Numbered from the stretch's first letter, positions 15,888-24,093 are shown. The stretch is DNA of 25,901 bases from an uncultured Clostridia bacterium (GCA_947628925.1 CANRBU010000006.1:1-25901), one strand, 5' to 3'. The notes: generated by a model not told the origin, from the sequence alone. Numbers and translations: made by a program.

Positions 15888-18800
15888 TTATTCTTCGTCA
15901 TCATCGTCTTCTTCATCATCAGGCAATTCTCCAAAGTTTTCTATATAATCTAAGTCTTTTACAAATTTTACATCATTTACAACTTTTGCAGCTGCATTGT
16001 TTGTTATTCCATCTTGTTTTACTAAACCTTGTTGCATATGATTTGCTTCTTGCCATGGGAATGCTTCTGAAGAACTATTTGCCATTTTTACTAGATGTTT
16101 ACCATATCTATCGTTATAACCTCTATCTGCATTTCTGTCTACAAGTCTCATTGCTCTTTCTAGTTTTTTAATATCAGAACATCCTGTATCACGACACCAA
16201 TCATGCAATCTATCACTTCTCAAGAAATCTTTTGCTTGCCTATCATTATAACCTATATTGCGCAAATAATCGTAATTTTTAGATTCTTTAGTCCATCTAG
16301 TATATGCCTTTTCTTGTTCTTCCCTCTTATATTCTTTTGGTGTTCTTGTAGAACGCCTTGCAACTTCTGTATCATGTGCAATTTCACCTTGTACTGCACC
16401 TACAACTCTGCCTGCTATATTTGCATTTGCTGCTGCTCCTAATGTTGCTGCTGCTACTGTTCCAGAAACCATTGATGATGGATCTCCTGATGTTAATAAT
16501 GTTCCTCCTGCTACTGTTGCTAATGCTGCTCCTCCTAAAGCTGCCGCACCAAGTTTAAATACTTTTTTAGCTGTTTCTCCTCTGTTTTCACTAGATATTG
16601 GATTTAAAATTTTTCTCTTTATTCTTCTACCTGTATCACCCATTATTGCTCCTGCCCCTGTAGCGAAGCTTGATTCTCTAATCCTTTCCATTCTTGTCAT
16701 CATTCTTCTTTCCGCAGGTGTACGTAATTGAGCTCTAGCCTCTAAAAATCCTCTATATGGGTCATCTTGAGGTTGTCTATTATCTCCATTATTTCCATTA
16801 TCTGTTCCAAGTTGTGTAGGTGTAGGAGTTTGTGTTGCTATTTGTTGAGCTGGCCCTTGTATATTTGTTTGTATGTTATTTCTTTCTGCTTCCTCTATCT
16901 GTTGTCTTTGTTCATTTATATTGGAAATTACTCTTGCATCAGCATCACTACCAAACATCCCTACTCCAAGGTCTGCTAGTTGTTCATCATCCTCCATTGC
17001 ATCTAATTCTCTTCTTGCCTGTTCTCTTCTTTGTTGTTCTGCAATATTCGCAGCTTCTTGCATTTGTTGAGAAAATGTTCCATTACCTGTAATATTGTCT
17101 ACTCCCTGACCATTTTCTGTCCCTGATGTATGAACTGGATTTCCTCCTTGTACTGGCATCCCCCCTGTTATGGGTGCTCCCCCTTGTACTGGCGTCCCTC
17201 CTGTTAAGGGTGCTACTCCTTGCACTGGCATGCCTCCTGTTGCAGGTATTCCTTGCCTTACTGTTCCCCCTTGAGTTTGCGTTCCAGGTGCAAGAGGTTG
17301 TGGTGGTGTTTGTCTAATAGCATTTCCAAAGCTTGTTGGCAAACTTTCACTTATACTTCTATTTTGTGAATATGGATCTACTCCAAATGGGCTAGTTGTT
17401 CTAATTTTGTCAGATGATTTTCCATCATTACCATTGTTACCTTTTTTTCCTTTAAATTGTCCAACTAGGGCAGTTATACCCTTCATAGCTAAAGCTCCAC
17501 CTGCAATTTCTCCTAAGCCTTTTGATGTTGTTCCTGATTCCAAACCAAATAGTTTCTTGATGAATTTTTCTGCTGGTAATAAGAAGCCTAAAGCTACTAA
17601 TGCGTAAATAGGGTTATTCATTGCCAAATCCATAGCACTTCCTACAAATACAGTAAATAGTAATAAATGTACTGGTTGTATAATAACATTCATTGTATAT
17701 TCTTTTAGCCACGTATTAAATGCCTGCGCTTTACCATCTCTAATTTTATCTATTGGATATGTTAATGCAACAAGTGGCGAAATCATCGTTAAAAATGCTA
17801 TATACAATACCCTTTTTACATATGTAAAAGTAAACATTATTGTATAAACAACTATTGCGAAAAACATCATACTATATGCAATAGCATCACCAGTTTCATC
17901 TACTTGTGTCATAAAACGAATATATCCTGTTAAAGTTGTCCTAAATTTTAGTCCAGAATCACCATATTGGCCATTATCATCATCAAAACCTGTAAACAAT
18001 GCATCATTTTCTTTTGTATTACTTGCATCAACGTAAATAGAAGACTTAACTGATTTATCTATTAAATCCGTAAAACTTTCTGTTACATATAATATACCTG
18101 CCATAATATAATGTATAAAAAATACTAAACACATTGCTACTAGCCAGTCTTGTAGATTTTCTTTGTATTTTGCCTTATCTGAAGAAGTTGAACTTATCAT
18201 AATACGAATACCAATATATACTAGTACTATTAAAAGTCCTACTATTGATATATTTCTAAATGCTCTATACCAACTCGCAATAATATTTTGTAAAGTACTT
18301 TCTCCAGCCTTTGCTCCCCTTGTTAAAATAGATTCAGCAGCTTTTTGTCCATTTTCCTCAGATGAATCATCTACAATATCATATGTGTTTGGATTTATAA
18401 AATTTATATCTAACATTGCTATTTTATTTGCAAAAATGTTTTCTGGGCAATATAAAATGTTAGGGATTTGTATTACATCTACAAACCATCCAGGTGCTTC
18501 AAAAAGTTGGTCATCATCAAAAGTTTTTACAGTATATCCATTGTTTTTAAGCGTTTCAGCATCCGCCGGTGTTGCCTCTCCTCCTTGTTGACTTGATGGT
18601 AATCCAAAATATAAACTAGAGCTAGGATCAGTCAAATTGTAATATGCCGTATCACTATTTGCCGCCAGTATCGCAGAACTATACATATACTTTGTCCCTA
18701 AAAAGAAGTGGTTCATCATACCATTTATTACATCACCTAATCCTATAAATAGATTGACAAGTTCTTTTAATAAATCCCCACCTATTTCAACTACTGCTTT

Positions 18801-18893
18801 AGAAGGTGGTGGTATAAGAAAGTTAAAAAGAATTACAATTAATAAAATCAATGTTATCTTCTGTGTTGCTTTTTTGTTTGTAAATAGCTTCAT
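15888..18893 (-). CDS. VirB6/TrbL-like polytopic T4SS channel protein with long tail
   Basis: A 1001-residue protein. An N-terminal hydrophobic signal or anchor (12-33) is followed by an exported region (about 35-200). Membrane segments lie at about 214-234, 249-272, 337-378 (two), 404-422 and 428-447, with the EYTMNVIIQPVHLLLF and ISPLVALTYPIDK motifs typical of the TrbL/VirB6 family. The second half is soluble: a Gly/Pro/Gln repeat segment (553-588), a Gln/Glu coiled stretch, a Gly/Ala-rich hydrophobic segment around 775-835, a basic domain with YNDRQAKDFLRSDRLHDWC, and a tail ending in ten nearly all acidic residues. This tail is far longer than in ordinary VirB6. The ATG at 18893 has GGAAGGAG upstream. 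It sits 19 nt after virB4, the common order in Gram-positive T4SS operons. Confidence 0.83.
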   Translation of the reverse strand: MKLFTNKKATQKITLILLIVILFNFLIPPPSKAVVEIGGDLLKELVNLFIGLGDVINGMMNHFFLGTKYMYSSAILAANSDTAYYNLTDPSSSLYFGLPSSQQGGEATPADAETLKNNGYTVKTFDDDQLFEAPGWFVDVIQIPNILYCPENIFANKIAMLDINFINPNTYDIVDDSSEENGQKAAESILTRGAKAGESTLQNIIASWYRAFRNISIVGLLIVLVYIGIRIMISSTSSDKAKYKENLQDWLVAMCLVFFIHYIMAGILYVTESFTDLIDKSVKSSIYVDASNTKENDALFTGFDDDNGQYGDSGLKFRTTLTGYIRFMTQVDETGDAIAYSMMFFAIVVYTIMFTFTYVKRVLYIAFLTMISPLVALTYPIDKIRDGKAQAFNTWLKEYTMNVIIQPVHLLLFTVFVGSAMDLAMNNPIYALVALGFLLPAEKFIKKLFGLESGTTSKGLGEIAGGALAMKGITALVGQFKGKKGNNGNDGKSSDKIRTTSPFGVDPYSQNRSISESLPTSFGNAIRQTPPQPLAPGTQTQGGTVRQGIPATGGMPVQGVAPLTGGTPVQGGAPITGGMPVQGGNPVHTSGTENGQGVDNITGNGTFSQQMQEAANIAEQQRREQARRELDAMEDDEQLADLGVGMFGSDADARVISNINEQRQQIEEAERNNIQTNIQGPAQQIATQTPTPTQLGTDNGNNGDNRQPQDDPYRGFLEARAQLRTPAERRMMTRMERIRESSFATGAGAIMGDTGRRIKRKILNPISSENRGETAKKVFKLGAAALGGAALATVAGGTLLTSGDPSSMVSGTVAAATLGAAANANIAGRVVGAVQGEIAHDTEVARRSTRTPKEYKREEQEKAYTRWTKESKNYDYLRNIGYNDRQAKDFLRSDRLHDWCRDTGCSDIKKLERAMRLVDRNADRGYNDRYGKHLVKMANSSSEAFPWQEANHMQQGLVKQDGITNNAAAKVVNDVKFVKDLDYIENFGELPDDEEDDDDEE
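17130..17237 (-). repeat. Three 36-nt tandem repeats in the VirB6-like gene
   Basis: Three 12-residue units, GGMPVQGVAPLT, GGTPVQGGAPIT and GGMPVQGGNPVH, follow one another. They form a flexible Pro/Gly/Gln spacer between the membrane part and the soluble tail. Confidence 0.75.
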
Positions 18894-18912
18894 TCTATTT
18901 CTCCTTCCTCAC

Positions 18913-20880
18913 TTATTGCCTTTTGGTATTCATCTTTTGCATTCTTATCATCTTATTTAAGTTTGTTTCAACAAATTTAAATTCTTTTGCTGTTGGTGTA
19001 ATTTGTAAAATAGCAGTATCTCCACCAACTTTTAGTAACCCTTCACCTTTGCCACAAGTTACTAAAAAGCCTGCTTCTCCATCTGTCAACTTGAAAACTT
19101 CTTGAACATATTGAATTTCTGCTTTATCCTGTGCTAAGAATAATTTTGTATCTGATGATGTTAAAACTGCTTGTGCTTCTGGTTTTTCATAAAAGTCTTG
19201 GAACCTTTGTGAAATAATTGCCAAAGATACATTTCTTTTTCTTGCACGTCTTGCCATTTTATTTAAAAACTCTACGGCTTCAGGGTATGGAAGCAACATC
19301 CATGCTTCATCTACTAATACCCTTTTTTGTTTTGCTTTTGTTCGGTCTTCACTGTTTTTCTTAACATATTTTTCCCAAATCCAAGAAAGTAATATTTGTT
19401 GTGCAAGTGGTCTTGCAAACCTTTCCTCTAATTGAGAAATGTCTAAGTTAATAAATGGTGCTCCATCTAATAATTCAAAAGTAGATTGTCCATCAAAATA
19501 TGCCATTTGACCATTGTATTCCCTTATATATTGTTTCATAACTTTTAATAAATAACTGTAGTGGAAACGATAGTCGTCATTATCATTCATTTCTGCTTTT
19601 CTTTGAATTCTTCTGTACCAACTACCTATTGTTGGCATATCTTTTTTATCACTATATAGCTTGTCTCCCCTTTGTATTGCTGTACCTTCTTTATATATAC
19701 TATTTGGATCACTTGTTATTCCTAAACTTTCATATTCTTCTGCAACAGATTCTGCTATAACTTGCTTTGTTAACTCATTTACTTCTGCACTTCTTGTACT
19801 ACCTCTTGCCATTGTTAATAAAGCTTGTGTTACATCTTCTACTTTATTTTCTACATTTAAGACTATTTTCTCTCTACCTGTAATTTCATCTTTTATTCTT
19901 TCTGGTTCTATATCAAATAGATTTATAATTGTTCCTGATGTTGGGCTAATAACTATATTTATTCCCCCCAAACTATCTGCAACTACTGTATACTCACCTT
20001 CTGCATCAAGTGCTAAACTTTCAATTCCCATCAATACTGATGATCTTGATATAAGTGTTTTCATTGTTACTGATTTACCTGCACCTGATTTTGCAAATAT
20101 AACCATATTATAATTTGCAAGAGTTGGTGAAAAGTTATCAAATAAAATTGGTGTTCCTGTTTGTCTGTTAAACCCTAGTGGTATACCTGTTGGATGTCCT
20201 ACATCTGATGTTGTAAATGGGAAAACTGTTCCCATTGAACGGCTATCAAAAGAATGTGTTTTTTTAATTTTATCTTCCATAAGTGGCAAATTAGATTTAT
20301 ATGCTTCTTCTTGTACTCCCCATGCGCTTTTTACGGAAACTAAGCTTTTTGACATTTCTGACGCTAATAATTTTGTTAAACGCTCCATATCTTGTAAGTT
20401 ATATGTAAATAATGTTGCTACAACTGATGCTTCATACATTTTATTAAATCCAGCTGATATCTCATCTCTTAATTGTTCTGCTTCGAATCTTTTTTGTGTT
20501 AAATTACTTTCTCTGTTTATATTACCTCTATCTACTGCTACAATTCTTTCTGTTTCCAATTCGTTTATTACTTTGTTAAGTTCGTTTTGTGACCTTGATT
20601 CTGGAATTGGTGTTATATATACTGATGTATTCATATCTCCAAAAAAGTATAAGTCCCTAAATAATTCTGGAAATGTACACATACGAGGAAGGCTTGATAT
20701 GAAGAAACTTCTTGCGTATTTTGTGACATTTGATATAATTTCCAAATGATCTATATGTGATGCATCAATTCCTGATGGTGCAATTAGTTCTTTTATAGTC
20801 TTTTTTCTTAAAACTTCTATTTCTTCTGGTCTATTTTGTTGTTCTTGTTCCTCTAGTTTTTCTTTTTTTGACTTCCTCAT
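18913..20880 (-). CDS. virB4: VirB4/TraC-type T4SS ATPase
   Basis: A 655-residue ATPase that powers assembly of, and substrate transfer through, a type IV secretion channel on the inner face of the membrane. Residues about 40-215 are the VirB4/CagE/TrbE N-domain (MCTFPELFRDLYFFGDMNTSV, then a long helix pair). The RecA-like motor follows: Walker A AKSGAGKS (263-270), LALDAEGEYTVV (about 289-300) and Walker B VLVDEAW (521-527), then RARKRNVSLAIISQ with the Gln sensor and a C-terminal strand region. The length is normal for the compact Gram-positive form. The ATG at 20880 follows AAGGAGG. The first 50 nt overlap the end of the preceding gene, which implies coupled translation. There is no hint that it is instead a coupling protein: it has no transmembrane segment and its N-domain is VirB4-like. 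Confidence 0.93.
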   Translation of the reverse strand: MRKSKKEKLEEQEQQNRPEEIEVLRKKTIKELIAPSGIDASHIDHLEIISNVTKYARSFFISSLPRMCTFPELFRDLYFFGDMNTSVYITPIPESRSQNELNKVINELETERIVAVDRGNINRESNLTQKRFEAEQLRDEISAGFNKMYEASVVATLFTYNLQDMERLTKLLASEMSKSLVSVKSAWGVQEEAYKSNLPLMEDKIKKTHSFDSRSMGTVFPFTTSDVGHPTGIPLGFNRQTGTPILFDNFSPTLANYNMVIFAKSGAGKSVTMKTLISRSSVLMGIESLALDAEGEYTVVADSLGGINIVISPTSGTIINLFDIEPERIKDEITGREKIVLNVENKVEDVTQALLTMARGSTRSAEVNELTKQVIAESVAEEYESLGITSDPNSIYKEGTAIQRGDKLYSDKKDMPTIGSWYRRIQRKAEMNDNDDYRFHYSYLLKVMKQYIREYNGQMAYFDGQSTFELLDGAPFINLDISQLEERFARPLAQQILLSWIWEKYVKKNSEDRTKAKQKRVLVDEAWMLLPYPEAVEFLNKMARRARKRNVSLAIISQRFQDFYEKPEAQAVLTSSDTKLFLAQDKAEIQYVQEVFKLTDGEAGFLVTCGKGEGLLKVGGDTAILQITPTAKEFKFVETNLNKMIRMQKMNTKRQ

Positions 20881-22075
20881 TTGCTTTTCCTCCTTCTTTT
20901 TTATCTTTTTCTTCTTGTTGTATTTCTTTTATTGCTTTTGCTGCAACTTCTTCACCTACTTGTTTTCTGTTCTCTTCTAGCAAAATCTGTGCCATTTGGC
21001 TTATTAGTTCATCCATTTCTGCTTCTCTTTCTTCTGCGAGTTTTTCTGCTCTTGATTTTGCTCTAATCTTTTCAATTTTCTCATTTGCTAGTTGTATTGC
21101 ATCTTGTTGAATTTTTGCATCTAAGATTTGTACTTTCTTTTGGAAAACATCTGGTGCTGTAGAATATAAGTCAAAATATTCTGCTTTCAATGCTTTATCT
21201 AAACCATATATTTCTGAATCATCTCTGTTATAGGCAACATATAAAAGTTCTGTCAATTCATTTGAATCTAATATTTTTCCTATTACAGAACATCCTGCTA
21301 AACTTCTAATTAGTGCTTGTGCTTTTGTATATAGTTCTGAGAATGCAATATTTCTTAATTCTTCATTATCATATGTTTCTGATGATGCTTCTTCTGGCAT
21401 ATATGAAATTATTACATAATATTTTTTGCTTAGAATGTTCCTGTTTAAACTCATTTTTTCTGTGTTGTCAACAACATCTTTTGCATAGTCATATAGGTTT
21501 TTTTGCTTTGTTAATTCATAATATGCTGCATCTATCTCTTTTTTAGTGTATGTATCGTCTTGTAACATTTTATTATATTCATATAGTTTTCTATTATATT
21601 GTTCTTCTATTGCATCTACTCTTGTTCTATATTCGCGTATACTTTGTTCCAAGTTAATTGTTCTTGTTTGTATATAAATTTGTATTGGATGCCTTAGAGT
21701 ATTTAAGAATTGTTGAAAGCCTTCTTCAACTGATACTTTTTCTATTTCTGACATTAAATCATAATTTATTCCTTGACATTCTACCACCATTACAAATCTT
21801 TTTCCATTTTTTTGCACAATCATATTATCTTCTACTTTATCAAATTCCATAAAATCAAATATTGATTGTTTATTATATGCTAAACTTGGTGTTGATTTTC
21901 TATTTTCTTTTTTTGTTTTAGTTTCTTTTGTTAATTTTTCTGATTGTGGTGTTACCTGTTTTTTTGGTTTTATTTTTATTTTTAAAATTAAATATATAAA
22001 CACTAATACTATCAATAATGCAATCATTGCAGATAAAACCATTACTAATAATTGAGTTAGTCCATTTGCCTCCAT
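20831..22075 (-). CDS. Membrane-anchored T4SS protein resembling the N-terminal domain of TraC/VirB4
   Basis: A 414-residue protein with one membrane segment (residues 8-32), a basic linker, an alpha-beta domain (about 65-300) and a highly charged helical C-terminus (300-414, Lys/Glu-rich) that ends in a basic tail. The domain contains MVVECQGINYDLMSEIEKVSVEEGF and LRHPIQIYIQTRTINL, a helix pair, then a KKYYVIISYMPEE strand and CSVIGKILDSNELTELLY. This resembles the substrate- and ring-binding N-domain of TraC/VirB4 ATPases, but there is no Walker A or B, so it cannot hydrolyse ATP itself. The ATG at 22075 has GAAGGAGG upstream and lies one base after the prgI stop; longer in-frame starts inside prgI lack a ribosome site. 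It probably works as a membrane platform for the VirB4 encoded next to it. Confidence 0.68.
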   Translation of the reverse strand: MEANGLTQLLVMVLSAMIALLIVLVFIYLILKIKIKPKKQVTPQSEKLTKETKTKKENRKSTPSLAYNKQSIFDFMEFDKVEDNMIVQKNGKRFVMVVECQGINYDLMSEIEKVSVEEGFQQFLNTLRHPIQIYIQTRTINLEQSIREYRTRVDAIEEQYNRKLYEYNKMLQDDTYTKKEIDAAYYELTKQKNLYDYAKDVVDNTEKMSLNRNILSKKYYVIISYMPEEASSETYDNEELRNIAFSELYTKAQALIRSLAGCSVIGKILDSNELTELLYVAYNRDDSEIYGLDKALKAEYFDLYSTAPDVFQKKVQILDAKIQQDAIQLANEKIEKIRAKSRAEKLAEEREAEMDELISQMAQILLEENRKQVGEEVAAKAIKEIQQEEKDKKEGGKANEEVKKRKTRGTRTTK

Positions 22076-22076
22076 T

Positions 22077-22451
22077 TTATTTTCCTCCTTCTTCTTTTGT
22101 TTTTTGATTTTCTTCCGTATTGTCTTTGTCAAATACATATATTTTTCCTTTTTGCATTTTAAATTTTAGATATCTTTTTATTACTTCGTCTATATTTTCT
22201 CCTCCTGTTTTTTTTGTAAATTCAAATGCATTTGTATCTGGAACTTTAAAGGTTGCAATAATGAACCCTAGCCCTCCTAAAACTACTACAAATATTAGGC
22301 CTATACCACTCATATTTATCATAGAAAGTAAGAACCTAATAACTAAACCAATTCCTGCTCCTATTGCTGTGTAAATTAAAGCTTTTGTAGAAAATACAAA
22401 TAAAATTCTTCCTTCTCCTTTTACATCTCTAGGTATGTTATAGCTGTTCAT
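22077..22451 (-). CDS. PrgI family protein (VirB3-like inner-membrane T4SS subunit)
   Basis: A 124-residue protein starting MNSYNIPRDVKGEGRILFVF. The N-terminal PxDVKGEG motif, followed by two closely spaced membrane segments (about 22-43 and 50-70) and a short cytoplasmic tail with a KRYLKFKMQKGKIYVF strand, is characteristic of PrgI (PF12666), the VirB3 counterpart in Gram-positive conjugation systems. The ATG at 22451 follows AAAGGAGG; the upstream ATG at 22496 lacks a ribosome site and would add a hydrophilic extension foreign to the family. It is placed directly before the VirB4-type genes, as expected, and just behind a terminator-promoter unit that separates it from the pilin genes. 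Confidence 0.87.
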   Translation of the reverse strand: MNSYNIPRDVKGEGRILFVFSTKALIYTAIGAGIGLVIRFLLSMINMSGIGLIFVVVLGGLGFIIATFKVPDTNAFEFTKKTGGENIDEVIKRYLKFKMQKGKIYVFDKDNTEENQKTKEEGGK

Positions 22452-22504
22452 TTTGCTTCCTCCTTTTTCCTTTTTTATTTTTTGTCCCATTATCACTTAA
22501 TATC

Positions 22505-22533
22505 ATTATAACAAAAAAACGCAAAAAATGTAA
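22505..22533 (-). promoter_or_regulatory. Internal promoter in front of prgI
   Basis: On the minus strand a perfect TATAAT (22510-22505) is 17 bp from a weak -35 TTACAT (22533-22528). It is embedded in the terminator hairpin that follows the pilin genes, so transcription can restart for the channel genes. Confidence 0.5.
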
Positions 22534-22550
22534 CATTTTTGCGTTTTTTT
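22513..22550 (-). terminator. Intrinsic terminator between the pilin genes and prgI
   Basis: CGCAAAAA and TTTTTGCG pair within an A/T-flanked hairpin (arms about 22536-22550 and 22513-22528), and seven T (22519-22513) follow on the minus strand. The long A-run on the other side makes it symmetrical. It lies 112 bp after the pilin stop at 22663; the bases between hold no gene, only a small weak stem near 22647-22661. Confidence 0.7.
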
Positions 22551-22662
22551 TTTCAATTTTTTTTAAAATTTAATATATTTGTAATATTTTTGTCATAAAA
22601 GCAGGTATTTTTATCCCTTTTTCACTACTTTTGAGTTTCTTTTTATACACTTTTTGTGTAAA

Positions 22663-23082
22663 TTACTTTACTGCTGGTGTATATTGAGAACCAGAATTTG
22701 GATCAACTGATTTAGTATTTGCTAAACCATTAAAGAAATCGTATGCTATTTGTGCAAATACTGATGCGGCAAATATTAGTGCTGCACCTATTATGTATGG
22801 CATAAATGTCTTTTTATATTCTGCTTTTTCTTCTGCACTACCCATCATATATTTTATACCAATTACTGTTAAAATTATTACTGATAGTACAACACCTACT
22901 GTTTGTAGTATCCCTACTATTTTTTTACCTGCACTGGTTATTTCTCCTGACTCTATAGATTTTGATGCTGTAATTGAAGATGGTTCTAGTGCCATAACAG
23001 TAGTTCCAATTGTTGAAATAAACATAAATACAAGTAATATAACACTTATTATTTGTTGCATTTTTTTCATTTTTACATACAT
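22663..23082 (-). CDS. T4SS pilin, VirB2/TrbC-like (pilin copy 1, nearest prgI)
   Basis: A 139-residue pilin subunit. A signal peptide (about 1-36, ending TTVMALE) is followed by a short variable segment, then two membrane helices (KKIVGILQTVGVVLSVIILTV and TFMPYIIGAALIFAASVFAQ) joined by the cytoplasmic loop GSAEEKAEYKK. This is the T4SS_pilin/VirB2 layout. Unlike its two sister copies it carries a longer polar tail (NTKSVDPNSGSQYTPAVK). The ATG at 23082 has AAGGAGGGG 6 nt upstream; the ATG at 23202 would put a 40-residue basic, Lys-rich extension before the signal peptide and has no ribosome site. It is followed by a terminator, so it closes the pilin module. Confidence 0.88.
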   Translation of the reverse strand: MYVKMKKMQQIISVILLVFMFISTIGTTVMALEPSSITASKSIESGEITSAGKKIVGILQTVGVVLSVIILTVIGIKYMMGSAEEKAEYKKTFMPYIIGAALIFAASVFAQIAYDFFNGLANTKSVDPNSGSQYTPAVK

Positions 23083-23133
23083 AGTATTCCCCTCCTTATT
23101 TCCAAACTTAATTGCAATATATTTTTTCTTTTT

Positions 23134-23172
23134 AAAAGCACCAAGAAAATCCAAATTTCTCTTGGTGCTTTT
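23134..23172. other. Strong hairpin between pilin copies 1 and 2
   Basis: AAAAGCACCAAGA (23134-23146) pairs perfectly over 13 bp with TCTTGGTGCTTTT (23160-23172). In the direction of the pilin genes the T-run is only four long and is followed by A, so it is a poor terminator for that strand. It would be a better one for plus-strand transcripts, although no plus-strand gene is present. An mRNA processing or 3'-protecting stem is plausible. Confidence 0.6.
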
Positions 23173-23208
23173 TTGGTTTTTTCTTTTACTTTGCTCTAGC
23201 AAACATTA

Positions 23209-23595
23209 TTATTTTCCTGCTGCTGTTGCAGTATCTCCTAATCCAGTAAAGAAATCGTATGCTACTTGTGCAAATACTGATGCGGCAAATATCAATGCTG
23301 CACCTATTATGTATGGCATAAATGTCTTTTTATATTCTGCTTTTTCTTCTGCACTACCCATCATATATTTTATACCAATTACTGTTAATATTACTACTGA
23401 TAATACAACACCTACTGTTTGTAGTATTCCTACTATTTGTTTACCTGCATCTGTTATTGTTTTAGTTTCTTTTGGTGATGTTGCTGTAATTTGATTTGGT
23501 GATGGTACAGCAAAAACTATAGTATTTACAAAAGAAATTAACATCATTGAAATCATTATAATACTAACTATTTTTTGTACTGTTTTTACATTCAT
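23209..23595 (-). CDS. T4SS pilin, VirB2/TrbC-like (pilin copy 2)
   Basis: A 128-residue pilin with a signal peptide (about 1-29, ending TIVFA, cleavage before VPSPNQ), a Thr/Lys-rich variable segment, and the same two helices and GSAEEKAEYKK loop as its neighbours, ending in a short tail GLGDTATAAGK. The ATG at 23595 follows AAGGGGGG by 7 nt, a less perfect ribosome site than the other pilins have. An in-frame ATG at 23625 overlaps the stop of copy 3 as TAATG, so reinitiation there is possible, but it would add ten residues before the signal peptide. A stable hairpin follows the gene. VirB2-type subunits build the T4SS pilus or, in Gram-positives, a short surface structure. Confidence 0.87.
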   Translation of the reverse strand: MNVKTVQKIVSIIMISMMLISFVNTIVFAVPSPNQITATSPKETKTITDAGKQIVGILQTVGVVLSVVILTVIGIKYMMGSAEEKAEYKKTFMPYIIGAALIFAASVFAQVAYDFFTGLGDTATAAGK

Positions 23596-23624
23596 TTTTA
23601 TTCCCCCCTTTTGCATATTAATCA

Positions 23625-23984
23625 TTAAATATTATTAAAGAAATCGTATGCTACTTGTGCGAATACTGATGCTGCAAATATTAATGCTGCACCTATTATG
23701 TATGGCATAAATGTCTTTTTGTATTCTGCTTTTTCTTCTGCACTACCCATCATATATTTTATACCAATTACTGTTAATATTACTACTGATAGTACAACAC
23801 CTACTGTTTGTAGTATCCCTACTATTTTTTTACCTGCATCTTCTATTGTATCACTTGAAACAGATGTATCTGCTTCTATTGAAGATGGTTGAGGTATTGC
23901 AAAAACTACTGTACTAACACATGAAATCATCATTACTGCAAGTAACATTGCGCAAATTACTTTTGACATTATTTTCATATTCAT
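23625..23984 (-). CDS. T4SS pilin, VirB2/TrbC-like (pilin copy 3)
   Basis: A 119-residue pilin, the shortest of the near-identical trio. It has a signal peptide (about 1-29, ending TVVFA before IPQPSS) and a Ser/Asp-rich variable segment (SIEADTSVSSDTIED). The shared two-helix core follows and the protein ends almost at once (DFFNNI). The ATG at 23984 has AAAGGAGG 7 nt upstream. An internal promoter (24059-24087) precedes it, so the trio could be expressed more strongly than the first two genes of the operon. The acidic variable segment contrasts with the Thr/Lys-rich one of copy 2, a difference that would be displayed at the surface after cleavage. Confidence 0.88.
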   Translation of the reverse strand: MNMKIMSKVICAMLLAVMMISCVSTVVFAIPQPSSIEADTSVSSDTIEDAGKKIVGILQTVGVVLSVVILTVIGIKYMMGSAEEKAEYKKTFMPYIIGAALIFAASVFAQVAYDFFNNI

Positions 23985-24058
23985 GACTATTCCTCCTTTT
24001 TATTTATATATTCTACTCCATTATTTGGAAAATATTAAAAACTCACTTATTCTCTTAT

Positions 24059-24087
24059 ATTTTAACATATTATTTTAATTTTTGCAA
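24059..24087 (-). promoter_or_regulatory. Possible internal promoter before the pilin trio
   Basis: On the minus strand TTGCAA (24087-24082) and TAAAAT (24064-24059) are spaced by 17 bp, in the 109-bp gap between the fourth pilin gene and copy 3. The base composition is very AT-rich, so chance matches are common. Confidence 0.45.
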
Positions 24088-24093
24088 GTATTA

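Larger units (their letters stand above)
22731..23837 (-). repeat. Three near-identical 202-bp direct repeats in the pilin genes
   Basis: Copies lie at 22731-22932, 23247-23448 and 23636-23837, each exactly 202 bp and coding for the two-helix pilin core. By eye, copies differ at roughly eight positions, mostly silent. The DNA outside the repeats (signal peptides, mature N-termini, C-tails) is clearly different, so the cores are recent duplicates or are kept alike by gene conversion. Confidence 0.85.

Noticed and set aside
18913..20880. VirD4-type coupling protein
   Set aside because: The ATPase lacks N-terminal membrane segments and has a VirB4-type N-domain, so it does not supply the missing coupling function.
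23083..23202. N-terminal 40-residue extension of pilin copy 1
   Set aside because: It runs through the intergenic hairpin, is Lys/Arg/Gln-rich, and the strong ribosome site sits at the internal ATG 23082.
22663..23984. CRISPR array
   Set aside because: The three repeats are 202 bp long and protein-coding, with unequal spacing. They are gene duplications.
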